Assembly: GCA_013813185.1 (NCBI GenBank)
Contig: JACCSD010000240.1
Location: forward strand, 1-5,351
Reading direction: 5' to 3'
DNA from: Burkholderiaceae bacterium
GTDB lineage: Bacteria; Pseudomonadota; Gammaproteobacteria; Burkholderiales; Burkholderiaceae_F
DNA length: 5,351 nucleotides
The notes beneath the pieces were generated by a model that was not told the origin of the DNA, made no database searches, and saw only the letters and a list, made by a program, of their open reading frames with translations. Positions 1-5,351 of the stretch are shown in pieces. The position numbers and the translations under genes are program-made. How positions within the stretch are numbered: the stretch's first letter is position 1; each line of letters begins with the position of its first letter.

Positions 1-459
1 ATCGATACGCACGAACCGAAAGATGGCGATTTCATCGCCTACATTGAACAGCTGCAAAAGGAATCAGCAGCGCGGTTGCTTGCCAGCACGCAGCATCTGG
101 TCACGCAGCTAGACAAGAAGCCTCCCATTGGCGCAAGCAAGACCGATCACTTCTTTGCCGGCCACAAACCGGCCGATCTTCGCAGTGCAGGAGAGTTGCG
201 GGCCAGTGTCGCGCAAGCAGCTGCGCAACTGTCGCCGGGCCAAGTATTCGCGTCTGGAGTATTGATCGCGACCGGTGTGGTGCTCGCACTTTATTGGCTG
301 ATTGCCTCGACCAGCATTGCACCGCTCGTCATCGGCGCCGCTTTGATGTTCTGGGGTGTGCGACGGTTCAGTCGCGCGTTGAAGAAACTTTCGCCGCAAC
401 AAGCAAATCAGGCACTGGTGTCAAAAGTCTTTGGCGCAGGCACGACAAAGACAAAGTGA
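1..459 (+). CDS. Unrecognised membrane protein, 5'-truncated by the window edge
   Basis: The reading frame is open from base 1 to the TGA at 457-459, giving 152 visible residues. No ATG or GTG occurs in the first 25 codons, so the true start lies upstream of the window; the TTG at 76 is a poor start candidate. The visible N-terminal part is polar and probably cytoplasmic or a soluble stalk, with an Ala/Gln-rich helical stretch (around RASVAQAAAQL). Two hydrophobic segments follow at about visible residues 82-102 (FASGVLIATGVVLALYWLI) and 104-120 (IAPLVIGAALMFWGV), separated by a very short turn, which suggests a helical hairpin in the inner membrane. A basic tail follows (RRFSRALKK, then TTKTK at the end). 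I recognise no family or catalytic motif. The stop shares one base with the dut start, so the two are probably co-transcribed and translationally coupled. The gene is well supported; its function is unknown. Confidence 0.8.
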   Translation: MDTHEPKDGDFIAYIEQLQKESAARLLASTQHLVTQLDKKPPIGASKTDHFFAGHKPADLRSAGELRASVAQAAAQLSPGQVFASGVLIATGVVLALYWLIASTSIAPLVIGAALMFWGVRRFSRALKKLSPQQANQALVSKVFGAGTTKTK

Positions 460-902
460 TGCGCATCGAGGTTAGCGTTCTCGATGCACGACTGCGCGGA
501 CAATTGCCCGGCTATGCGACGCCCGGCGCTGCCGGACTCGATCTGCGCGCGTGTGTCGACGCCCCGTTGCTGATCGAGCCAGGCACAACTCATCTCATAA
601 AAACCGGGCTTGCGATTCATATTGAGGATGCCGGTTACGCGGCAATGATTCTGCCCCGCTCCGGACTCGGACATAAGCACGGCATCGTGCTCGGCAATCT
701 GGTCGGGCTGATCGACTCCGACTATCAAGGCGAGTTAATGGTCTCGACCTGGAACCGCGGTCGCGACGCTTTCACGCTGAATCCACTCGATCGGCTTGCG
801 CAGCTCGTCATCGTGCCGGTCGTGCAGGCGCAATTCAATGTTGTCGACGCGTTTGCCGCAAGCGAACGTGCCGCGGGCGGCTTCGGCAGTACGGGACGAT
901 GA
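459..902 (+). CDS. dut: dUTP diphosphatase (dUTPase)
   Basis: Hydrolyses dUTP to dUMP and pyrophosphate in the cytoplasm, keeping uracil out of DNA and supplying dUMP for thymidylate synthesis. The 147 residues match the usual size of the homotrimeric all-beta enzyme, and all five family motifs are present in order: AGLDLRA (25-31), PRSGLG (66-71), GLIDSDYQG (83-91, with the catalytic Asp and the Tyr that discriminates against ribose), RLAQLVIVPV (112-121), and the C-terminal glycine-rich arm GGFGSTGR (140-147) that closes over the substrate with its Phe. Similarity to Escherichia coli Dut is visible along the whole length. The frame is open further upstream to 294, but the ATG at 459 gives the family length and forms a TGATG junction with the preceding stop. 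No good Shine-Dalgarno lies before it, so coupling to the upstream gene is likely. Identification is firm. Confidence 0.97.
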   Translation: MRIEVSVLDARLRGQLPGYATPGAAGLDLRACVDAPLLIEPGTTHLIKTGLAIHIEDAGYAAMILPRSGLGHKHGIVLGNLVGLIDSDYQGELMVSTWNRGRDAFTLNPLDRLAQLVIVPVVQAQFNVVDAFAASERAAGGFGSTGR

Positions 903-943
903 TCCTCGTTTCGGCGCGGCGTCCAAAGATCGCTGCCCGAAAT

Positions 944-976
944 GTGATGTCGTAGCGCAGCGCGCGGAGACATCAC
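944..976. repeat. Inverted repeat / hairpin 1 in convergent gap
   Basis: GTGATGTC (944-951) is perfectly complementary to GACATCAC (969-976). The 17-base interior can form a second small stem, GCGC (955-958) with GCGC (962-965). It begins 42 bases after the dut stop. No U-tract follows. Role unknown: 3'-end processing, transcript stability or protein binding are possible. Confidence 0.6.
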
Positions 977-979
977 CCT

Positions 980-1014
980 ATGCGTGCCGACGGACTTGCT
1001 CCGACGGCGCGCAT
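980..1014. repeat. Inverted repeat / long hairpin 2 in convergent gap
   Basis: The arms ATGCGTGCCG (980-989) and CGGCGCGCAT (1005-1014) pair over 10 positions, with one G-U wobble in the plus-strand RNA. After an A-A mismatch (990/1004), CGGA (991-994) pairs with TCCG (1000-1003) around the loop CTTGC. This is the strongest fold in the gap, with 14 pairs in 35 bases. No T-run follows on either strand. Confidence 0.65.
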
Positions 1015-1039
1015 CCAGCTAATCGCGACGAGTGCACGT

Positions 1040-1058
1040 GCGACCGCGCAGCGGTCGC
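1040..1058. repeat. Inverted repeat / hairpin 3, just past the fccB stop
   Basis: GCGACCGC (1040-1047) and GCGGTCGC (1051-1058) form a perfect 8-bp GC-rich stem with a 3-base loop. On the minus strand it starts about 15 bases after the fccB-like stop codon, where a terminator or 3'-stabilising hairpin would sit. It lacks a U-tract, so intrinsic termination is only possible, not shown. Confidence 0.6.
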
Positions 1059-1073
1059 GTACACAACGAGCGC

Positions 1074-2363
1074 TTATCCCAGCATATCCGCCCAGATCGT
1101 GGTCGCCCAGCCTTGCGCGTACGCGCCTTCGAGCGCCCACGATGCACGGTCCTGCGATGAGATGCCGCCTGCGCCTGCGACCGGCTCCAGCGTTTTCTTT
1201 TCCGGCGACCAGCGATGCACACTATCGACGTGCACGGCACTGCGGTCGTCGATAAAGCTGTAGCAGGTGTTCGCCATCGTCGGCGGCACGACCGTGCGGC
1301 CGTTCAGTAGCTCGACGATCGCCGCCGCTGCCGCCTTGCCGTGCTGATTCGCCATGTGGCCGGACTTCGGCATCGCCGGTGCCGACAAGGTCGAATCACC
1401 GAGCACGTGCACATTCGGCACCTTGACGGACTCCATCGACGACCAATTCACTTCGCACCAACGATTGTTGGCCGTGATCAGTCCGGCGTCGCGTGCAATG
1501 TTCGCCGCGCGTTGCGGCGGAATGTAGTTGACGACGTCGCCGCGCACCTTCTCGCCGATTTCGGTGACGAGCGTGCTTGACTTCAGATCGATCTCATTGA
1601 CGGGTGAAGCGACGCGGTACTCGACGATGCCCTTGTAGTCTTCGCCAAATACGCGCGAGAACAGTGGCTTCTTGGACACGTAATCCGGATTGGCGTCGAG
1701 CACGAGCAGCTTGCTTTTCGGCTTCGACTGCTTCAGGTACCACGCGATCTGGCACGCGCGCTCATACGGTCCGGGCGGGCAGCGGTACGGCGCCAGCGGA
1801 ATGCTCATCACGACGACGCCGCCGTCCTTCATCTCGGTCAACTGGCGGCGCAGCGCGACCGTCTGCGGCCCGGCCTTCCACGCGTGCAGCACCGACGCTT
1901 CGCCCGCTGCGCCCCATCCCTGCAGCCGGTCATACATCAGCTCGATTCCCGGCGATACGACCAGCCGGTCGTAAGGCAGCGTCGCGCCGGAGGCAAGGCG
2001 CACCTGTTTTTTGTCGACGTCAATCGCGCTCGCGGTATCACGTACCCGCTTCACACCGTACTTATCCAGACCCGAGTAGCTGACGGTCACGTCAGCCAGC
2101 GTCTTGCTGCCGCCGAGCACGAGGTTCGACATCGGGCACGAGATGAACGCTTCATTCGGCTCGACCAGCGTCACGTCGACGGCGCCGTCGGACCACAGGC
2201 GCAGATACTTGGCTGCGGTGGCGCCGCCGTAGCCTGCCCCGACGACCACCACTTTGCCGACGCTTTTCTGCCCCATCGTCACGCACGCGGACAGGCTGGA
2301 TGCAAGGGCGCCTGCCGAGAACACTTTCAAAGCATCGCGCCGCGTAATTTTCTGCATCGTCAT
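1074..2363 (-). CDS. fccB: Flavocytochrome c sulfide dehydrogenase, flavoprotein subunit (FccB/SoxF-like)
   Basis: Flavoprotein subunit expected to oxidise sulfide at FAD and pass electrons to its cytochrome c partner. The 429 residues fit the family. An N-terminal Tat signal (TRRDALK at 7-13, then a hydrophobic stretch) ends in a lipobox-like LSAC with Cys27. A Rossmann FAD motif follows (VVVVGAGYGGATAA, with G42, G44 and G47). Cys76 in FISCPMSN is the expected 8-alpha-cysteinyl FAD attachment site. Cys195 (YRCPPGPYERA) and Cys367 (NTCYSF) match the redox-active disulfide pair of the Allochromatium enzyme. A second FAD motif, VHVLGDST (318-325), and a C-terminal FCSD-type flavin-binding region ending in GWATTIWADMLG complete the protein. 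The ATG at 2363 is preferred over the one two codons later because TAGGAGG lies 5 bases upstream. It follows the cytochrome gene by 9 bases, so the two form one operon. SoxF of a Sox system is an alternative name, but no sox genes are visible. Confidence 0.93.
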   Translation of the reverse strand: MTMQKITRRDALKVFSAGALASSLSACVTMGQKSVGKVVVVGAGYGGATAAKYLRLWSDGAVDVTLVEPNEAFISCPMSNLVLGGSKTLADVTVSYSGLDKYGVKRVRDTASAIDVDKKQVRLASGATLPYDRLVVSPGIELMYDRLQGWGAAGEASVLHAWKAGPQTVALRRQLTEMKDGGVVVMSIPLAPYRCPPGPYERACQIAWYLKQSKPKSKLLVLDANPDYVSKKPLFSRVFGEDYKGIVEYRVASPVNEIDLKSSTLVTEIGEKVRGDVVNYIPPQRAANIARDAGLITANNRWCEVNWSSMESVKVPNVHVLGDSTLSAPAMPKSGHMANQHGKAAAAAIVELLNGRTVVPPTMANTCYSFIDDRSAVHVDSVHRWSPEKKTLEPVAGAGGISSQDRASWALEGAYAQGWATTIWADMLG

Positions 2364-2368
2364 GGCTG

Positions 2369-2375
2369 CCTCCTA
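2369..2375 (-). promoter_or_regulatory. Ribosome binding site of fccB overlapping the fccA stop
   Basis: On the minus strand TAGGAGG lies 5 bases before the fccB ATG. Its first three bases are the TAG stop of the upstream cytochrome gene, so translation of the cytochrome ends on the fccB ribosome binding site, which suggests coupled synthesis of the two subunits. Confidence 0.8.
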
Positions 2376-2699
2376 GCGCGCCGGCTTTTGCCGTGAGTAA
2401 AAATCGGCGATCAGTTCGACCTGCTGATCGGTGTAGCCCTTGGCCAGCTGATGCATGATCGTCGCCGGCCGCTTGCCGTCACGAAACGCGCGCATCTGTT
2501 CAACGATGTATGTTTTTTGTTGCCCGGCCAGACTCGGCATTGCACCCTGCGCGGTACCCAAAGTGCCATGACAGTTGGCGCAATTCGACGCGAGCACCCG
2601 GCCCGCACGCAGGTCGGCGTCCGATGCCTGTTGCGCGTACGCAGCACCGGTCAGCCACGGCAGCGCCAGTGCGCACGCCGTTAGGATTTTTGTTTTCAT
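2373..2699 (-). CDS. fccA: Monoheme cytochrome c, sulfide dehydrogenase electron-accepting subunit
   Basis: A 108-residue exported class I c-type cytochrome, probably the heme subunit that receives electrons from the FccB flavin and passes them to the respiratory chain. A Sec signal peptide is clear (MKTK, a hydrophobic core, then AYA with likely cleavage after residue 22), leaving a mature domain of about 86 residues. One heme-attachment motif, CANCH (Cys40, Cys43, His44), is present. Met82 in IMHQLAKGYT is the likely sixth heme ligand, and the C-terminal helix DQQVELIADFYSRQ is typical of the cytochrome c4 / FccA half-domain. Allochromatium FccA is diheme and about twice this size, so this is a single-domain version. 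The ATG at 2699 was chosen because it starts the signal peptide and follows GAGGGG; the frame extends to 2768 but would run through the terminator hairpin. Partnership with FccB is inferred from adjacency. The fccA symbol is by analogy. Confidence 0.88.
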   Translation of the reverse strand: MKTKILTACALALPWLTGAAYAQQASDADLRAGRVLASNCANCHGTLGTAQGAMPSLAGQQKTYIVEQMRAFRDGKRPATIMHQLAKGYTDQQVELIADFYSRQKPAR

Positions 2700-2702
2700 G
2701 GT

Positions 2703-2708
2703 CCCCTC
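2703..2708 (-). promoter_or_regulatory. Ribosome binding site of fccA
   Basis: On the minus strand GAGGGG lies 3 bases before the ATG at 2699, a close but usable Shine-Dalgarno. It supports 2699 rather than the upstream in-frame ATG at 2768. It is only about 7 bases beyond the T-run of the terminator. Confidence 0.7.
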
Positions 2709-2714
2709 GTGGAT

Positions 2715-2738
2715 AAAAAACGGCCCGCAAAGCGGGCC
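2715..2738 (-). terminator. Intrinsic terminator after clpA, within the fccA leader
   Basis: Reading the minus strand, GGCCCGC (2738-2732), a TTT loop (2731-2729) and GCGGGCC (2728-2722) form a perfect 7-bp GC-rich stem. One G and then six Ts (2720-2715) follow. A U-G pair and two A-U pairs can lengthen the stem. This is a textbook Rho-independent terminator for the clpSA transcript, 90 bases after the clpA stop. Oddly, it ends only 15 bases before the fccA start codon, so any fccA transcript that begins upstream must read through it. Confidence 0.9.
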
Positions 2739-2752
2739 ATTGTGCGGACAAT
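2739..2752. promoter_or_regulatory. Inverted repeat over the candidate -10 element
   Basis: ATTGT (2739-2743) and ACAAT (2748-2752) form a perfect 5-bp inverted repeat with a GCGG spacer. It covers the candidate -10 of the fccAB promoter, a usual place for a repressor operator. The motif is short and could be chance; no regulator is encoded in the window. Confidence 0.35.
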
Positions 2753-2768
2753 CTGAACGCGCCGTCAA
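2739..2768 (-). promoter_or_regulatory. Candidate sigma70-type promoter of fccAB
   Basis: On the minus strand TTGACG (2768-2763; 5 of 6 matches to TTGACA) is followed after 18 bases by CACAAT (2744-2739; 4 of 6 matches to TATAAT). The predicted start near 2732 lies in the first arm of the terminator stem, so transcripts from here would lack most of that arm and should not terminate. The -10 match is modest, so this is a candidate only. Confidence 0.45.
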
Positions 2769-2776
2769 CCGACGGC
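2761..2776. promoter_or_regulatory. Inverted repeat over the candidate -35 element
   Basis: GCCGTC (2761-2766) and GACGGC (2771-2776) form a perfect 6-bp inverted repeat with an AACC spacer. It overlaps the candidate -35 TTGACG. It may be an operator half of the fccAB control region, or a hairpin in the clpA 3' untranslated RNA. No T-run follows it. Confidence 0.35.
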
Positions 2777-2827
2777 TACGACGACGTTCTGATCAGCTTA
2801 TTCTGCTCGTCGCCAACGCACGCACCA

Positions 2828-5134
2828 CTACTCTGAGAGTACCGGCTCGCCCTGCACCGGCTGCGGCGCATCGCCGTTGTCGTTCGGCGGGAAATCGAGC
2901 TTGATCTCGCCTTTGTCGTCGACATCGACATCCACCCGGCCGCCGGTCAACAGCTTGCCGAACAGCAGCTCGTCTGCCAAAGCGCGCCGGATCGTGTCCT
3001 GGATCAGTCGCGCCATCGGCCGTGCACCCATCACCGGGTCAAAGCCTTTTTTGCCCAGATGCTTGCGCAAGGTGTCGGTGAAATGGATGTCGACTTTTTT
3101 CTCGTGCAACTGATCCTCGAGCTGCATCAGAAACTTGTCGACGACGCGCAGGATGACCTCCTCGTTCAGCGCCTTGAACGAGATCACCGCATCGAGCCGG
3201 TTACGAAACTCCGGCGTGAACATGCGCTTGATGTCGGCCATCTCGTCGCCGGACTCGCGCGCGTTCGAGAAACCGATCGACGCGCGCTGCAGCAGCTCGG
3301 CGCCTGCGTTGGTGGTCATCACGATGATCACATTGCGGAAATCGGCCTTGCGGCCGTTGTTATCGGTCAAAGTGCCGTGGTCCATGACCTGCAACAGAAT
3401 GTTGAAAATGTCCGGATGCGCCTTTTCGATCTCGTCAAGGAGCAATACCGCGTGCGGCTTCTTGGCGATCGCTTCGGTCAGCAGGCCGCCTTGATCGAAT
3501 CCTACATAGCCCGGCGGCGCGCCGATCAACCGGCTGACTGCATGCCGCTCCATGTATTCCGACATGTCGAATCGAATCAGTTCGATGCCCAATGTGAATG
3601 CAAGCTGCTTCGCAACTTCGGTCTTGCCCACGCCCGTCGGTCCCGAGAATAGGAACGAACCGATGGGCTTGTCCCCCTTGCCGAGCCCCGAGCGCGCCAT
3701 CTTGATCGCCGCCGACAGCGCTTCGATCGCGGGATCCTGACCGAACACGACATTCTTCAGATTGCGATCGAGGTTCTTGAGCTGCGCACGATCGTCGCTC
3801 GACACCGTTTGCGGCGGGATACGAGCGATCTTCGCAATGATCTCTTCGACCTCGGTCTTGCCAATCGTTTTCTTCTGCTTGGACTTCGGCAGGATGCGCT
3901 GCGCAGCGCCCGCTTCGTCGATTACGTCGATCGCCTTGTCGGGCAGATGACGATCGTTGATGAACTTGGCCGAGAGCTCCGCGGCGGCGGCGATCGCGCT
4001 CGCCGTGTACTTGACGCCGTGATGCTCTTCAAAGCGCGACTTCAACCCTTTCAGGATCTCGATCGTCTGGGCAATCGTCGGCTCGATCACGTCGATCTTC
4101 TGGAACCGGCGCGACAGCGCGTGATCCTTTTCGAAGATCCCGCGATACTCGTTGTAGGTCGTTGCGCCGATGCACTTCAGCTGCCCGCTGGCGAGCGCCG
4201 GCTTCAGCAAATTCGACGCATCGAGCGTGCCACCCGACGCCGAGCCGGCGCCGATCAGCGTGTGAATCTCGTCAATGAACAGAATCGCGTGCGCGTTCGC
4301 TTTCAGCTGCTTCAGCACGGCTTTCAGCCGCTGCTCGAAATCACCGCGGTACTTTGTGCCGGCCAGCAGTGCGCCCATGTCGAGCGAATACACGCTCGAC
4401 TTCTCGAGGATCTCAGGCACGTCGCCTTTGAAGATGCGCCAAGCCAGGCCCTCGGCGATCGCCGTCTTGCCGACGCCGGCCTCTCCAACCAACAGCGGGT
4501 TGTTTTTTCGGCGACGGCAAAGGATTTGAATGACCCGCTCGACTTCCGGTTCGCGTCCGATCAGCGGATCGATCTTGCCTTCTTTAGCCAGCGCGTTCAG
4601 GTTTTGCGTGTATTGCTCAAGCGCGGACGGCTGATCCTTGCCATCACCCTCAGCGGCTTCCTCGGCTCCGGGCTTTGCTTTTTCTTCGCCTTGCCCGGCC
4701 TTGGTAATGCCGTGCGAAATGAAGTTGACTACATCCAGCCGCGTCACACCTTGCTGATGCAGGTAATACACGGCGTGCGAATCTTTCTCGCCAAAAATGG
4801 CGACCAGCACATTGGCGCCGGTGACTTCCTTCTTGCCGTTGCTGGTGCTTTGCACGTGCATGATCGCGCGCTGGATTACGCGCTGGAAGCCGAGAGTCGG
4901 CTGCGTGTCGGCTTCCGAGTTCGGCGGCAGAATCGGAGTGTTGTCGGCGATAAAGTTCTGCAGATTCTTGCGCAGGTCATCGATGTTGCACGCGCAGGCG
5001 CGCAACACTTCGGCCGCCGATGGGTTGTCGAGCAGCGCTAACAACAGGTGCTCAACGGTAATGAATTCGTGTCGCGCCTGTCGGGCCTCAACGAAGGCCA
5101 TGTGCAGACTGACTTCGAGTTCCTGGGCGATCAT
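2828..5134 (-). CDS. clpA: ATP-dependent Clp protease ATP-binding subunit ClpA
   Basis: Hexameric AAA+ unfoldase that threads substrates, including N-degron proteins delivered by ClpS, into the ClpP protease. The 768 residues fit the family (758 in E. coli). The order is: double-repeat N domain (about 1-143); a Glu/Lys/Gly-rich linker (about 146-170); D1 with Walker A GEAGVGKT (217-224), pore loop KYRG (261-264), Walker B FIDE (286-289) and arginine fingers R342/R343; and D2 with Walker A GPTGVGKT (498-505), pore loop GYVG (542-545), Walker B LLDE (565-568) and sensor 2 GAR (703-705). The ClpP-docking tripeptide is IGF (620-622), where E. coli ClpA has IGL. There is no ClpB-type middle domain, which excludes ClpB and ClpC. 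The start at 5134 is chosen for GGAGG 4 bases upstream and the conserved MIAQELE N-terminus. It overlaps clpS by 4 bases. No key residue is missing. Confidence 0.98.
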   Translation of the reverse strand: MIAQELEVSLHMAFVEARQARHEFITVEHLLLALLDNPSAAEVLRACACNIDDLRKNLQNFIADNTPILPPNSEADTQPTLGFQRVIQRAIMHVQSTSNGKKEVTGANVLVAIFGEKDSHAVYYLHQQGVTRLDVVNFISHGITKAGQGEEKAKPGAEEAAEGDGKDQPSALEQYTQNLNALAKEGKIDPLIGREPEVERVIQILCRRRKNNPLLVGEAGVGKTAIAEGLAWRIFKGDVPEILEKSSVYSLDMGALLAGTKYRGDFEQRLKAVLKQLKANAHAILFIDEIHTLIGAGSASGGTLDASNLLKPALASGQLKCIGATTYNEYRGIFEKDHALSRRFQKIDVIEPTIAQTIEILKGLKSRFEEHHGVKYTASAIAAAAELSAKFINDRHLPDKAIDVIDEAGAAQRILPKSKQKKTIGKTEVEEIIAKIARIPPQTVSSDDRAQLKNLDRNLKNVVFGQDPAIEALSAAIKMARSGLGKGDKPIGSFLFSGPTGVGKTEVAKQLAFTLGIELIRFDMSEYMERHAVSRLIGAPPGYVGFDQGGLLTEAIAKKPHAVLLLDEIEKAHPDIFNILLQVMDHGTLTDNNGRKADFRNVIIVMTTNAGAELLQRASIGFSNARESGDEMADIKRMFTPEFRNRLDAVISFKALNEEVILRVVDKFLMQLEDQLHEKKVDIHFTDTLRKHLGKKGFDPVMGARPMARLIQDTIRRALADELLFGKLLTGGRVDVDVDDKGEIKLDFPPNDNGDAPQPVQGEPVLSE

Positions 5135-5351
5135 GCTTCCTCCATCACGCACTGCAGCGGATGCTGATGCTGGCGTGAATAACTGCAGACTTGCTCGACC
5201 TTGGTCGCTGCGATATCGCGCGGGTAGACGCCGCACACACCGCGCCCTTCGTGATGAACCTTCAGCATGATCTGAGTTGCTTGCTCTCTCCCTTTGCCGA
5301 AGAACTTCTGCAGAACTCCGACCACGAACTCCATCGGTGTGTAGTCGTCGT
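5131..5351 (-). CDS. clpS: ATP-dependent Clp protease adaptor ClpS, N-terminus outside the window
   Basis: Adaptor that binds N-degron substrates (bulky N-terminal residues) and hands them to ClpA. Seventy-two residues are visible, from the conserved DDYTPMEFVV to the stop. That equals the length from Asp35 to the end of E. coli ClpS, so about 34 residues lie beyond the window. The N-end pocket is intact in the visible part: the two Asp (equivalent to D35 and D36), the gatekeeper Met of DDYTPM (M40) and the first His of VHHEG (H66). The motif CGVYPRDIAATKV and the ending HPLQCVMEEA are also typical. An in-frame ATG at 5334 is the conserved internal Met, not the start. The TGA at 5133-5131 overlaps the clpA ATG (ATGA), so adaptor and unfoldase are co-transcribed and probably translationally coupled. 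The promoter lies outside the window. Confidence 0.97.
   Translation of the reverse strand, partial: DDYTPMEFVVGVLQKFFGKGREQATQIMLKVHHEGRGVCGVYPRDIAATKVEQVCSYSRQHQHPLQCVMEEA
5139..5143 (-). promoter_or_regulatory. Ribosome binding site of clpA inside the end of clpS
   Basis: GGAGG on the minus strand lies 4 bases before the clpA ATG. It is formed by the last clpS codons, which encode MEEA. This fixes the clpA start at 5134 and supports clpS-clpA coupling. Confidence 0.8.

Larger units (their letters stand above)
903..1073. other. Convergent intergenic region, highly structured, no gene
   Basis: This 171-base gap separates the 3' ends of dut (plus) and the fccB-like gene (minus). I see no credible coding sequence; the short open frames crossing it are low-complexity Arg/Ala/Cys-rich shadows. 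It contains three inverted repeats in a row (944-976, 980-1014, 1040-1058) and an 8-base palindrome GCACGTGC at 1034-1041. None is followed by a T-run on either strand, so a standard intrinsic terminator is not evident. The hairpins could still end or stabilise the two converging transcripts. Confidence 0.7.

Noticed and set aside
294..458. Longer dut start at 294
   Set aside because: The extra 55 residues would overlap the upstream membrane-protein gene and do not resemble dUTPase. The ATG at 459 gives the normal family length.
1034..1041. Palindrome GCACGTGC as an operator
   Set aside because: It is an isolated 8-base palindrome in GC-rich DNA between two 3' ends, with no promoter nearby, so chance is the simplest reading.
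796..1263. Plus-strand frame crossing the dut-fccB gap, with a shorter one at 980-1255
   Set aside because: It starts inside dut, runs through hairpins and overlaps the fccB 3' end on the other strand. The composition is Cys/Arg/Ser-rich and shadow-like, and no ribosome binding site is seen.
1884..2396. 170-codon plus-strand frame opposite fccB
   Set aside because: Antisense shadow of the FccB frame; the product is rich in Arg, His and Ala with no recognisable motif.
2700..2768. Longer fccA start at 2768
   Set aside because: The extra 23 residues translate the terminator hairpin and would place a non-signal extension before a clear Sec signal peptide.
3809..5041. 410-codon open frame on the plus strand opposite clpA
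   Set aside because: It is fully antisense to a clear ClpA with every motif intact. Long antisense frames are expected in GC-rich coding DNA, and its Arg/Leu/Val-rich product shows no domain.
5135..5236. Longer clpA start at 5236
   Set aside because: The extra 34 residues are the clpS coding region read in another frame. MIAQELE at 5134, with GGAGG before it, is the conserved ClpA start.

Overview
The window looks like a chromosomal core region of a GC-rich betaproteobacterium, most likely Burkholderiales (Burkholderia/Paraburkholderia type). This rests on overall base composition and the style of the ClpA, ClpS and Dut proteins, not on a database match. No mobile element, phage gene, CRISPR array, tRNA or rRNA was seen.

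Layout. On the plus strand, the 3' part of an unrecognised membrane-protein gene (1-459) shares one base with dut (459-902), which encodes dUTPase. A convergent, strongly folded gap follows (903-1073). The rest lies on the minus strand. Read in the direction of transcription, it holds the 3' part of clpS (5351-5131), then clpA (5134-2828) with a 4-base overlap, then a 128-base gap, then a two-gene unit of a small monoheme cytochrome c (fccA-like, 2699-2373) and a flavocytochrome c sulfide dehydrogenase flavoprotein (fccB-like, 2363-1074).

How the genes work together. ClpS and ClpA form the N-degron adaptor and unfoldase pair that feeds the ClpP protease; clpP is not in view. FccA and FccB should form a periplasmic or membrane-anchored sulfide:cytochrome c oxidoreductase: FccB holds covalent FAD and a redox disulfide, and FccA takes the electrons through heme c. 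No sox gene is visible, so sulfide detoxification or supplementary electron donation is a reasonable guess. Dut removes dUTP and supplies dUMP for thymidylate synthesis.

The most interesting DNA is the clpA-fccA gap. A textbook intrinsic terminator ends only about 15 bases before the fccA start codon. A sigma70-like promoter would start transcription inside the terminator hairpin. Two inverted repeats sit over the -35 and -10 elements. The compact arrangement could insulate fccAB from clpSA while letting its own promoter escape termination. I see no convincing wholly new system here.
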